Below are positions 37,001 through 45,046 of a stretch of 64,000 nucleotides of DNA, in pieces (positions within the stretch are counted from its first letter, which is position 1; each line of letters opens with the position of its first letter). Source of the DNA: Sphingobacterium sp. UBA4616 (GTDB lineage Bacteria > Bacteroidota > Bacteroidia > Sphingobacteriales > Sphingobacteriaceae); the NCBI GenBank assembly GCA_002386525.1, contig DGIS01000025.1:546086-610085 (forward strand), read 5' to 3'. Position numbers and translations under genes: made by a program. The notes beneath the pieces are model-generated. The model was not told the origin of the DNA and ran no database searches. It worked only from the letters and a program-made list of their open reading frames with translations.

Positions 37001-37671
37001 CGCTGGATCTCCTCATCTTTACGTTTCAGATCATGTTGTAACTGTTCTCGCTTAAAGAAATCATCCCGCAAACGGAAGTAAAAAAAGACAGTGATCAGCA
37101 AAGAAACTACTGCGGCCAGCAAAACGAAAATCGATGTGTAGCCAGAAGATCGTCCAAGTTCATTCGAACGCTTGTTCAACAAAGATTCTTCTTTATCTAT
37201 AATCTGGCTGATTAAAATTCGACAGCTATCCATATAGGCTTTCCCCTCTTCGAGTTGGGAGACCGTCACCATTCCGCCCCGCCTTTTGATAGTAACCAGA
37301 TTTTCAAGTTTGGTCAGTCTAGACCTTACCAGCGTGGACAGGGTATCGATTACCCGCTGTTGATCGGGGTTATCAGCTGTCAAATCGTGCGCACGGCTTA
37401 GCGATTGAGGCAGCGACTCAAGACCAGTTTGATAAGGATTTAAAAACTTATCCAGCCCAGTCAGTAAATAACCTCGCTGACCCGTCTCGGCATTCTGCAG
37501 ATCCTGTAGAATTTTATTAACACGGCTCATCACCCGACGGCTATGGTCCACCATCTCACTATTATGAATCTGCTTACGAATACTGACATAAGAAGCCGTT
37601 GAACTTGCTAAGAGCAACAGTAGCGATATTCCAAAACCTATCTGCAGGTTTTTTAAAATAGTTTTAGGCAT
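34051..37671 (-). CDS. Hybrid sensor histidine kinase (CHASE3, HAMP, GAF, kinase, three receivers)
   Basis: A 1206-residue inner-membrane kinase. Two membrane segments (about 10-28 and 176-198) bracket a CHASE3 sensor (LQDLQNAETGQRGYLLTG). A HAMP-like linker, a GAF domain (about 285-430), a long coiled coil (about 430-525, rich in Glu/Gln), the HisKA domain with His535 (FLANMSHELRTPL) and the ATPase domain (N box LRNLLSNAIKFT, DTGIGIP, GGTGLGLSISREL) follow. Three receivers end the protein; the third carries Asp1137 (LMDMMMPEMDG), the second has an acidic EE pair instead of DD but keeps LDMGVP. Downstream genes are a response regulator, CheR and a LuxR-type regulator. The stimulus is unknown; CHASE3 is an extracytoplasmic sensor. 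Confidence 0.95.
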   Translation of the reverse strand: MPKTILKNLQIGFGISLLLLLASSTASYVSIRKQIHNSEMVDHSRRVMSRVNKILQDLQNAETGQRGYLLTGLDKFLNPYQTGLESLPQSLSRAHDLTADNPDQQRVIDTLSTLVRSRLTKLENLVTIKRRGGMVTVSQLEEGKAYMDSCRILISQIIDKEESLLNKRSNELGRSSGYTSIFVLLAAVVSLLITVFFYFRLRDDFFKREQLQHDLKRKDEEIQRRLSITQRIAREIAAGNYDMQIQDAEQDDLGSLTGSLNEMARSLKISFDELNNNNWHQAGLTQLSNLLMGNKLQEELTAVTLRHLTTYGSCVNGAIYLMEQDQLMLRGSYGLEDPEHKRFAAGDGMVGQVFKDGQEKLFENLEDKHYVISFATGKVQVNNLFILPIFDGSECIGVMELGSLQPFSSIQLAFFRDAVQKVGATLAASQARLVVQNLLEETQAQTEELQAQHTELESLNSSLEMHTYKLQASEEELRVQQEELVQSNRELEERSRLLEDKNLEIAERNQEIQKKAAELAQSTRYKSEFLANMSHELRTPLNSILLLSRLMAENTDGNLNDEQMESAAVIQSSGKSLLTLIDEILDLSKIESGKMDLDVQPVFFADVTHGLSAMFGPIAADKKLGLEMSVAEQLPAQIETDKQRLEQILRNLLSNAIKFTASGKVTLHIDREQSPRNGIVFEVRDTGIGIPKDKQHLIFEAFQQADGSTRRKFGGTGLGLSISRELARLLGGEILLNSEEGEGSVFQLIIPERISGESTSLFGAAQTLLATDGAEILPVETTSLEQIPTVPALPSENTLQIPIPAEIPDDRDSIVPGDRFILIVEDDVEFAKILLKYTRQQNYKGIVVVRGDIAAEVVAQYMPLAVLLDIQLPLKDGWQVMAEIKENPKTRHIPVHIMSSLQVKRESLLQGAIDFINKPMALEQMGDMFRRIEDALTRHPKKVLIVEENPKHAAALSLFLGSFDIVSEIKSNVEDSIAALSSDTADCVILDMGVPDRVGYETLEAVKRNQGLEKLPIIVFTGKNLSQVEEMKLKRYADTIVVKTANSYQRILDEVGLFLHLVEENKGTSAKAPARLGFLEDVLKGKKVLVADDDIRNIFSLTKALEKYQMTVVPATDGKDALKQLEENEDVAVILMDMMMPEMDGYETIASIRSNLRYKDMPIIAVTAKSMMGDREKCIAAGASDYISKPVDIDQLLSLLRVWMYE

Positions 37672-37809
37672 GCTTTTTCATCCATTGAGTTAAGACTATG
37701 CCAACTGATGGTCTAGATGGCCGCCAAATATAGCAATAGGGGGCCTAAAATGAATATCGCCTAAGCAAGCACGGAGGATGATACCGTATTTTAACAAAAA
37801 TTTACGTAT

Positions 37810-39534
37810 TTATCCCCCTTCAGCAATCCTTTGGGCAATAATTTCCGAAGTCGCTGCACAAAAATCAAGCCCTGAATAGTCAGGATTATAACCGCCGATA
37901 TAAGGTACAGCCATCATAAAAATACGTTGGTTGGAGCGTCCGCTGTGATCAACAAGCTGAAAGCTATCGTCTATCTTTATCCCCGGCACCCGCAAAAAGA
38001 TAGCCCCATCCGGTGCCACAAACATATGATCATTACCCGCCAATAACTGTTCCTTGGCATGCTCAACAGAGCGGAACCTCAAATAAGCGGGACTAATATT
38101 ACCGTTGTCGATCAAACTCTTAAAAGGGAAATCTTCAAAATTCAACGGCTGCTGACCTACGCAATCGACAAATGTCTTATAATATGTTTTACTTTCTATA
38201 CCTTGCTCATTTGTATAAAAGTAATTGGCTCCACAGTCCTTTGCAGGTTCAACACGGCTTTCGGTACCAACGTTTACCACCTCGAGACGACCGGCATCGT
38301 GCAATGCGAGCAACTCGCGGCTAGAGCCCTGCGGTACGAAAGCAATCACAATAGAAATCAGGGGCATTAACACCTTCTTTAAACGAAGCATATCTTCTGC
38401 AGACATGTATTTTGCTGGATAATTCAATGTAAAGCTCAGCGCAGAAAGCACTTCCTTCCAATAAATTGATTCGTGCCTTTTGATGGACTTTAGCGCTTGG
38501 GCGTGTTCCTGACGAAAACCTTCGAAGGCATCTTTCTGCTCCCGCAAGGCAAGTACCGCTTCCACAAAGTCTTCGAGACTGAGCTTTTCTACCATGTCGT
38601 AGAAGGCGGGATCTTTCTCCTTAAACTGGGCTTTAAAATTTCGCTCAAATAAAAAATCAAGCGATACAAATCCTTCATTTTCGAGCCTATTAAGCATAAG
38701 TTCCTCTTCTGAAATCAAGAGATTGTTGGCTAAGAACGGGTCTTCCTGATGAAAGCGGATCGCAGGGAGAAGCCCACTGCGTGTATGCATCACTATTTTA
38801 AAATTTTCGCTTCCCGGATCAATTTGATATTTTATCTCCCCTGTTTCGAGCACGTCAAAAGAGCCATTGTGCCGAGCCAGTGTACGTACGGCATCTATCG
38901 CGGTAAGCGAAGCTCCACGTATCCCAACGGCATGATCAGTCTTTAAGGCGAGTTTAGATGGTGGATAAGGCGATTCAAAGTAGTGTTCGACATTACCCTC
39001 ATGTTTAGTTGGCCATTTGTGTCCAGTGCAAATAATGGCCTTATCAACGATATACGTGTCCGTGCTTCCAACCATTATTTTTACCTGCGCTTGGCTTTCT
39101 AGGTCGATGATATCGCTTACCTGGCTAGCTAGGTACACCTGGGTTTCAATACCTTTGGCATCTGCCATACGCTTTAATAGCGTAAACTGTTCCGATAAAT
39201 AGCGGCCGAACAGCAACCGCGGCACTACTTTATAACGATTAAAATCGTCCACATCAATTCCATAGGTACGAAGTGTAGTTGCCGACAGCGATTTGACATA
39301 CTCTTCAATGGTGGTCACCAGTGCCGGGATTTCATGATCCGAGACGTTGGTCAAGTGCTCCGGTGTAGCACCTTCATAGCTGTAAGGCATCCCTGCACCT
39401 AATTGTTTTCTCGACTCAAAAATAGATATTTTGAGCTCCCCCATATTCTTTTCAATCAATCTTTTGTACATAAACAGGCCACTGGGTCCGCCCCCGATGA
39501 TGGCTACATGGATGTGTTGTTGCATAGTTTTCAT
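37810..39534 (-). CDS. FAD/NAD(P)-binding protein (NAD_binding_9-like)
   Basis: A 574-residue cytoplasmic protein. The N-terminal Rossmann motif VAIIGGGPSGLFMYKRL binds FAD, followed by IFESRKQLGAGMPYSYEGATPEHLTNVSDHEIP, typical of the FAD/NAD(P)-binding family PF13454. A second nucleotide site is suggested by GIRGASLTAIDAVRTLARH. The family is poorly characterised and the substrate is unknown; flavin-dependent oxidation or hydroxylation is only a guess. Either of the Met codons at positions 1 and 4 could start it. It is upstream of, and divergent from, a DUF2383 gene, and 139 bases from the hybrid kinase gene. Confidence 0.82.
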   Translation of the reverse strand: MKTMQQHIHVAIIGGGPSGLFMYKRLIEKNMGELKISIFESRKQLGAGMPYSYEGATPEHLTNVSDHEIPALVTTIEEYVKSLSATTLRTYGIDVDDFNRYKVVPRLLFGRYLSEQFTLLKRMADAKGIETQVYLASQVSDIIDLESQAQVKIMVGSTDTYIVDKAIICTGHKWPTKHEGNVEHYFESPYPPSKLALKTDHAVGIRGASLTAIDAVRTLARHNGSFDVLETGEIKYQIDPGSENFKIVMHTRSGLLPAIRFHQEDPFLANNLLISEEELMLNRLENEGFVSLDFLFERNFKAQFKEKDPAFYDMVEKLSLEDFVEAVLALREQKDAFEGFRQEHAQALKSIKRHESIYWKEVLSALSFTLNYPAKYMSAEDMLRLKKVLMPLISIVIAFVPQGSSRELLALHDAGRLEVVNVGTESRVEPAKDCGANYFYTNEQGIESKTYYKTFVDCVGQQPLNFEDFPFKSLIDNGNISPAYLRFRSVEHAKEQLLAGNDHMFVAPDGAIFLRVPGIKIDDSFQLVDHSGRSNQRIFMMAVPYIGGYNPDYSGLDFCAATSEIIAQRIAEGG

Positions 39535-39733
39535 TGCGCTGCCTGAATGGCAGTTTTCGGTGATAAGAACAACAATAAATTACATAAAGTTTTAAATTGC
39601 ATTTATTACGCTGCAATAAAAAGTGCGATAAATACGGGTTGCGATTTAAATACCTGAATCTGCGATTCTGCAAACGAAGGGTGTGTGGGTGCTGTTTTCC
39701 GAATAAACAAAAATGATAACAAATAATAATATT

Positions 39734-40201
39734 ATGGAAAACAACATCAACAATCCAGAGATCATCAACGACATCATTAAAATCAACAATGACCGTATTG
39801 AAGGTTATAAAAAAGCAATTGATCTGGCAACAAGTCACGGACTAGATAAACTGATTCCCACCTTTCAAAAATATATCGGACAATCGGAAGAATTTATTGC
39901 CGAGTTAACTCCATATGTTGAGCTTGAGGGCAAAGAGGCAACGGATAGCACCATGCTGAGCGGCAAGCTATTCCGCGCCTGGATGGGAATCAAAGTAAAT
40001 ATCACAGGCGACGATGAAAGAAGTTTACTGGAAACCTGCGAACAGGGCGAAGACGCGTTTAAATCGACGTACCAAACAGCGTTGGCAGATGGATCCGATG
40101 AACTCTCGCAAAATGTGCATAGTTTGATCAATACCCAACTTAGCAAACAGCTTGAAGCACACAATATTATTAAAATGTTGCGCGATAGCAAAAAAATTTA
40201 A
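39734..40201 (+). CDS. PA2169-type four-helix-bundle protein (DUF2383)
   Basis: A 155-residue protein from the ATG at 39734 (an earlier in-frame ATG at 39713 is less likely because of its low-complexity Asn-rich extension). Composition and pattern fit DUF2383: a helix with NDRIEGYKKAIDLA, a second with FQKYIGQSEEFIAELTPYV, a middle part LFRAWMGIKVNITGDDERSLLETCEQGEDAF, and a last helix with LINTQLSKQLEAHNIIKML. These ferritin-like bundles are often stress-related but have no firm biochemical role. It is monocistronic, followed by a bidirectional terminator. Confidence 0.82.
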   Translation: MENNINNPEIINDIIKINNDRIEGYKKAIDLATSHGLDKLIPTFQKYIGQSEEFIAELTPYVELEGKEATDSTMLSGKLFRAWMGIKVNITGDDERSLLETCEQGEDAFKSTYQTALADGSDELSQNVHSLINTQLSKQLEAHNIIKMLRDSKKI

Positions 40202-40515
40202 TCTTTTACTATAGATCTTCTTACACAATAGAAGTCCTTCTCACAAAAAATACCGAAGCCTAAATTGCTTCGGTATTTTTCTTTTAAAAACACGATCTCC
40301 AATGTGAAGATTCTTCGTACGGTAGCTTTGTTATGCATTTTGGACAGATTACCGATTGTCGCACTATCTGCCATCATACCTAACAACGCAGTAGCATCTT
40401 TCTTATTCATGGCCGCAATAATCCGATCAATCGACTTACTATTATCGGACTGCTGGGCGACTGCTAAATTTCCTGTCACTGACAAAGCCAGTAACATATA
40501 CAAGATCCTTTTCAT
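40198..40515 (-). pseudogene. Small secreted ORF, probably a truncated SnoaL/NTF2-like gene
   Basis: A 105-residue frame with a good signal peptide (MKRILYMLLALSVTGNLAVAQ) and a start like that of small NTF2-like or DUF4440-type proteins (IDRIIAAMNKKDATALLGMMADSATI). From about residue 80 onward the frame runs through the terminator hairpin at 40248-40278 and its last codons overlap the convergent DUF2383 gene stop, so the C-terminal third is unlikely to be conserved protein. It begins one base after the hydrolase gene stop, so it is translated in line with locus B. Most likely a remnant that lost its 3' half; a short intact protein is the alternative. Confidence 0.5.
40248..40278. terminator. 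Bidirectional intrinsic terminator
   Basis: AAATACCGAAGC (40248-40259) pairs with GCTTCGGTATTT (40267-40278) around a seven-base loop, with T-runs on both strands (TTTTTCTTTT to the right, TTTTTTGTG on the other strand). It ends the DUF2383 transcript and, in the other direction, locus B. Confidence 0.9.
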
Positions 40516-40516
40516 T

Positions 40517-41593
40517 TTACTTTACGTTTTCTTTCAGCCATTTTGCAATTGAGCCTAACGTACTATCGGGTATTTCACCAAGTTTTGCGTATTCCGCAGG
40601 GAGGCAGGTTTGACAAGGTTGCAGCAAGTGATTTACATTTGGTAGCAGGATGGTTGTTACTTTTCCGTGCTGGCCGGCACGACTGTACTTTTTCCAGTAG
40701 GTCAAATTGATGGGATCCACAAAAACATCCTTACTGCCATTGATCGCCAAGATGGGCACGTCCACTTTGCTTAAGAAGATCTGCGGATCATAGGAGATAA
40801 AATAGCGGTACCAAGGTCCGATAGCCTGCCTCACATAGGAATAGATTGGAAAACGAAAATGATCGTATTCAATACCTAGAGATTTGAAATACAGATCATC
40901 CTTTTGCTTCCAATAACTATAAACTGTATTAAGCTTACTTTCCATACTATCCGACTTGGCATATTGGAAGGCTGTCGCAAACATCAACCGGTTGATCTCA
41001 TTGGATCTTTTTTTATCCTCCACAGTTAGCGGAGAAGTGTTGACTAGGTTTTCATTCTGTATTAAAAGTGATTCTAAGCCGTTTGAAGCTAATCCCGACA
41101 AGCTGATCAAAAAAGCAACATCTTTGCTTTGCGAAGCTGCTATCGAAATGACTGCCCCTCCTTCGCTATGTCCCAATAGGCCGATATGCCTTAAGTCAAC
41201 ATTTTTTTGAGTCTTCAAAAATTGCAGCGCGCCTAAAACGTCAAGTGCAAAATCAGCTGTTGTCGCATATCGGTATTCGCCTGTTGTTTTACCGACACCC
41301 CGATCATCCATACGCAAGACCACATACCCCTTGGGTGTCAATAAATTAGCAATACGCGAAAACATCTTTGTCCCGGCCATTGTACCATCCCGATCCTGTG
41401 GTCCGGTACCTGAAACGATAATAACGGCCGGATATTTCCCCGCCTTGACAGGCGAGGAAATGGTGGCACCAATGGTAATACTATCTGCTTTTGATTTAAA
41501 GACAACATTTTTTTCGTTGATAGCCTGTGCTGAGGCATTTCCATAAAAAAACAATGAAAGCGCAGCAATGAATATTGATCTGATTGTTTTCAT
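40517..41593 (-). CDS. Secreted alpha/beta hydrolase
   Basis: A 358-residue protein with a signal peptide (MKTIRSIFIAALSLFFYGNASAQ). The alpha/beta hydrolase fold shows the nucleophile elbow GHSEGG (Ser143), an oxyanion-type IIVSGTGPQDRDG segment, the acid in INGSKDVFVD and the His in LPNVNHLL. The family includes esterases and S9-type peptidases; the cap region (about 175-270) is helical. It is 4 bases downstream of the TlpA-like gene, so it is the fourth gene of locus B. Acting on the imported compound or a protecting group on it is plausible; substrate unknown. Confidence 0.88.
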   Translation of the reverse strand: MKTIRSIFIAALSLFFYGNASAQAINEKNVVFKSKADSITIGATISSPVKAGKYPAVIIVSGTGPQDRDGTMAGTKMFSRIANLLTPKGYVVLRMDDRGVGKTTGEYRYATTADFALDVLGALQFLKTQKNVDLRHIGLLGHSEGGAVISIAASQSKDVAFLISLSGLASNGLESLLIQNENLVNTSPLTVEDKKRSNEINRLMFATAFQYAKSDSMESKLNTVYSYWKQKDDLYFKSLGIEYDHFRFPIYSYVRQAIGPWYRYFISYDPQIFLSKVDVPILAINGSKDVFVDPINLTYWKKYSRAGQHGKVTTILLPNVNHLLQPCQTCLPAEYAKLGEIPDSTLGSIAKWLKENVK

Positions 41594-41597
41594 GATC

Positions 41598-43562
41598 TTA
41601 TTTCCCAGCTTTTAAAACGTTGACCATTTCGATGATTTCATCTGCCAGCTCCGAAGTGCTTCCCATATAGCCCACTTCAGAAAAGCGAAGTTTGCCATCC
41701 GATCCCACGACCATTTTGTGTGGTATCGGCCCCACACCTGCATCCTTCGAAGCTTTGCTATCCACATCCAACAAGACCGTAAATGGATAACTATTTTCTT
41801 TCATGTAATTGATCACATAATCTTTCATGTCTGGCTTACGTTCCTGTGTATTGATAAAGTAAAAGACAACATTCGGATCATCTTTGAAATGATCTACCGC
41901 CAGTTTCATCCCCGGAAATGCGCCCTTGCAAGGGGCACACCATGACGCCCAGAAATCCAATACAACAATTTTTCCTTTCTGGGAAGAGAGACGTACTTTT
42001 TTTCCATGTTGATCCAACAGCTCAAAATCCGGAATACCCTTGTTAATTAAGAGTTTCTGGACCTTTTCTTTTAGCTCCTTTCCCTTGTCGACATTTTTGA
42101 GACTAGCCAAATACTGTTCGTAGCCTATGTCTGATTTGTTTTTTGCGCTGTAATTTTTTTTCATCAGCTCAAGCATATAGGTCGAACTCTGATTCATTGC
42201 GTAACTTTTCTCCAGTGCCATCTGCAGTTCTTTAGCTTTCCCCTGCCCTTCAAGAACACGCACATAGGTATCATTCAGATTCGCATTTTTATAGCTCGCG
42301 GTACTCTGTGCAGCGGCAGCATAGGCAAAAGCTTCGTCGTAAAGTTTATTGTCGACCAATATCTTGGCAAATAAAGGCGCATTTGAATAATACAAAGTCG
42401 CATATTTATCCCCCTGAAAGTTATCCTTGTAGTAATTCAAACGTTCCATAATAACACGGGCATAGGGCAATATTTCGGCAGCTCCTATGCTTTTTTGCGA
42501 AAGATAAGGCACGTCCAAGGAACGGTAGATCACATTCGAAAGTGCTTCGTAAGGTGCTATCTTGGACATATATTTACTATAGTTGGGCAGATCTTTGTTC
42601 ATGCTGGTGTACACCGAAATAATCCAGTAAGCGCTGATATAGCTGATTCGATTCGCATCGTTAAAAGCAACTTCAGCTTCCTGGTAAGGATGTTTGTCAA
42701 TAAAATCCATTGCAGCTTTCAAACGTTCATCGTCCGTCTTCGCTTGTTGAATTAGCTTAAAATCCACCAGACGCTGTTGATCCTTTACATATTGCCCCTT
42801 TGGAAACTGGGAAACAATCCTTTGCTGCAATGCCTCCGCTTTAGCAGTATCCTTCAGAATCTCCCGATAGACGCGATGGATTTCTAATAAGTCTTGTTCG
42901 CTAATATCGGGTATCTGCTCCAAAGTAATCAGTTCTTTACTTAATTTAGCCAGGGATTCTGGCGTATTCATATGTTTCAAAGCGCTTGCTGCGGCGTAAA
43001 GCACCCGAAATCGATTTTCAGGATGATATTTCAATTCATATTTAACCCACATCAGTAAGACCTCATCTGATTTGTAAGCCGCCGAATCAACTACATAGGG
43101 TACACCATCAACAATATTTGGTGTTCGCAACAGGCCCCATCCTAACAACCCACCCGACATCTGGCGCCCATCACTGGCCGAAAGGATATAGGAGTAGGTC
43201 TTCTCTCCCCCCTTGTCTTCCAAGGTGTCCGATTTAAAGACGAGGTTCATCAATCCCAGATTCGGTGGCAGCATGTATTTTGCCGTCCAAACCGAATCAT
43301 TTTTTGCAAACTTGATATCCGTGGTGGTCCATTTAAAGTCAGTATACCCCGTTAACTGCGCCGAAATATCGTTGGCGTCCTTCAACACAGTAGTGCGTGC
43401 ATCATATACGAGCTCAACCGTATCCTGCTCCTTTGGAAACTCCGGTATCACCTTAAAAACCTGCGGTTGTTTCTGTTGTTGCGCTAAAGCAACGGAGCAA
43501 CTCATCAGTGCCCAGGCCAATACCGATGTAGTTTTTATTACACAATTTTTCATATCTCTCAT
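41598..43562 (-). CDS. TlpA-like thioredoxin-fold protein with long N-terminal helical region (locus B)
   Basis: A 654-residue secreted protein (signal ends VALAQ; start could also be Met4). Residues about 30-165 are beta-rich (VELVYDARTTVL, MLPPNLGLMNLVFKSDTLEDKGG), about 170-500 are helical repeats reminiscent of TPR/SEL-type scaffolds, and about 505-650 form a thioredoxin fold with WASWCAPC (C542, C545) and a cis-Pro in VGPIPHKMVVG. Probably periplasmic reductase or isomerase with a binding scaffold. It lies between SusD and a hydrolase gene. Together with the locus A protein it shows that thioredoxin-fold genes recur in the sigma/FecR-controlled SusCD loci of this organism. Confidence 0.87.
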   Translation of the reverse strand: MRDMKNCVIKTTSVLAWALMSCSVALAQQQKQPQVFKVIPEFPKEQDTVELVYDARTTVLKDANDISAQLTGYTDFKWTTTDIKFAKNDSVWTAKYMLPPNLGLMNLVFKSDTLEDKGGEKTYSYILSASDGRQMSGGLLGWGLLRTPNIVDGVPYVVDSAAYKSDEVLLMWVKYELKYHPENRFRVLYAAASALKHMNTPESLAKLSKELITLEQIPDISEQDLLEIHRVYREILKDTAKAEALQQRIVSQFPKGQYVKDQQRLVDFKLIQQAKTDDERLKAAMDFIDKHPYQEAEVAFNDANRISYISAYWIISVYTSMNKDLPNYSKYMSKIAPYEALSNVIYRSLDVPYLSQKSIGAAEILPYARVIMERLNYYKDNFQGDKYATLYYSNAPLFAKILVDNKLYDEAFAYAAAAQSTASYKNANLNDTYVRVLEGQGKAKELQMALEKSYAMNQSSTYMLELMKKNYSAKNKSDIGYEQYLASLKNVDKGKELKEKVQKLLINKGIPDFELLDQHGKKVRLSSQKGKIVVLDFWASWCAPCKGAFPGMKLAVDHFKDDPNVVFYFINTQERKPDMKDYVINYMKENSYPFTVLLDVDSKASKDAGVGPIPHKMVVGSDGKLRFSEVGYMGSTSELADEIIEMVNVLKAGK

Positions 43563-43601
43563 TCTTCCTTTTTCAAATAAATGTCCATTTCGATCCGTTC
43601 T

Positions 43602-45038
43602 TTATGGATTTTGCGCTATTTCGGGACTCAAATTAATTTCATATTGAGCAATCCGAAACACATAACGGTCGCTATTCGGAGCCAAGGTGAAGGTATTCCC
43701 GCCGAATGTACGCGTGTAGGTTTTCTGGAATCGCGTATCGTCTTTGAGACGGCGCATATCCCACCAGCGCAACATGCGGAACATAAACTCGCGACGACGT
43801 TCCTGTATAACTTTCTCCAGAGCGTCACTAGCGTCTGACGCAGTCAGATTGACTGTAGATCCGGGTAATATCCTGCTGGCCCGTAAATGATTGACCAGTG
43901 TCATGGCTGTAGCCGTCTGATTGTCCCGGGCAGCAGCCTCGGCCTTGATCAATAGCATTTCAGGAACTGAAGGGCCGACATTCCGACCTTCATCTTTTAT
44001 ATAATCAAGATAATAATATCTGCCTTCATATACCTCCCACGCAGATATTTTCGATCCTGGAACCGTAAATAAATTATAGCGCTGGTCGCTCTCATCAAAC
44101 AACGTCAATAAATCTTTGCTTAGTCGAAATGCTGTTGGCACATAAGCTGTAATCCCATTTACTGGTACTTTAGATAATAAGATCTCCGGATTATTTATAC
44201 GGCGCGGATAACTAATCATGGTCGTTGTTGTCAGCTTGGTTAAATCATTAAGTTTATCGTTCAAAGCCAACGCTTGATCGGCTGCTTTTGCCGCATCCGC
44301 GTAGCGGTTCATATAAAAATACGTACGAGCCAACAAACCATAGGCTGAGGCCTTGGAAGGTAAGGTTGTAAACTGCTGCTGTGCAGGCAACCCAGGCAAT
44401 GCTGCTTCAATATCGGCTAAAATCGCATCATATAACTGTTGTAATGTACCTCTATTGAGCGACTGCTCGGTGGTAGGCTGCAGGATCAACGGGACACCGA
44501 GCTCGGTATTGGCACTTTCCCGCAGATAAGGCTTCGCATAGGTATTGGCTAACATCAAGTAAGCCGAAGCGCGGTGGATCTTTGCCTCCGCAACCAATTG
44601 GCTAATTTCAGCAGGCGTACCATCAGAAACCTTCGGTACCTCGGCAATGACCGTATTCGCATAGGCTATCGCATTATATAATCTGGACCAGTTGTCATCT
44701 TTAAAATTCTGATTACCGATAGGATAAATATCATCTGCCCATTGGTACGACCGACAATAATAGCCATAAGAATCACTACCAGAAAGCGATTTTTGTTGTG
44801 CAGAACCATCAATGATTTCAAGGTCATCGGCGGCCATGTCCGACAGTGCGGGCGCAGCTTCAAATGTAGTCGTATTGTTTAAGAGGTAGCGATAGTTTTC
44901 TATCGTCCCAGGTGTCAACTGTCCCTGTGTTTTTATATCCACATATTTTTCACAGCCAGCGATGACGCCTCCAAGTGTTAAAACCGCCATTGCAAGACCT
45001 ATTCTACGGCTGTAATCTTTTATAATTATTTTCATCAT
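43602..45038 (-). CDS. RagB/SusD family lipoprotein (locus B)
   Basis: A 478-residue lipoprotein (GGVIAGCEKYVDIKTQGQL). The C-terminal hallmark ERRREFMFRMLRWWDMRRLKD-type segment is clear, as are KIHRASAYLMLANTYAKPYL in the TPR-like part and GPSVPEMLLIKAEAAARDN. It is eight bases downstream of the locus B SusC gene and forms its lid. Cargo unknown; no glycosidase is encoded in this locus. Confidence 0.93.
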   Translation of the reverse strand: MMKIIIKDYSRRIGLAMAVLTLGGVIAGCEKYVDIKTQGQLTPGTIENYRYLLNNTTTFEAAPALSDMAADDLEIIDGSAQQKSLSGSDSYGYYCRSYQWADDIYPIGNQNFKDDNWSRLYNAIAYANTVIAEVPKVSDGTPAEISQLVAEAKIHRASAYLMLANTYAKPYLRESANTELGVPLILQPTTEQSLNRGTLQQLYDAILADIEAALPGLPAQQQFTTLPSKASAYGLLARTYFYMNRYADAAKAADQALALNDKLNDLTKLTTTTMISYPRRINNPEILLSKVPVNGITAYVPTAFRLSKDLLTLFDESDQRYNLFTVPGSKISAWEVYEGRYYYLDYIKDEGRNVGPSVPEMLLIKAEAAARDNQTATAMTLVNHLRASRILPGSTVNLTASDASDALEKVIQERRREFMFRMLRWWDMRRLKDDTRFQKTYTRTFGGNTFTLAPNSDRYVFRIAQYEINLSPEIAQNP

Positions 45039-45046
45039 TTTAGCAA

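Noticed and set aside
37725..37732. CAAATATA (TATATTTG on the - strand) upstream of the hybrid kinase
   Set aside because: Good -7 match but the upstream element is missing.
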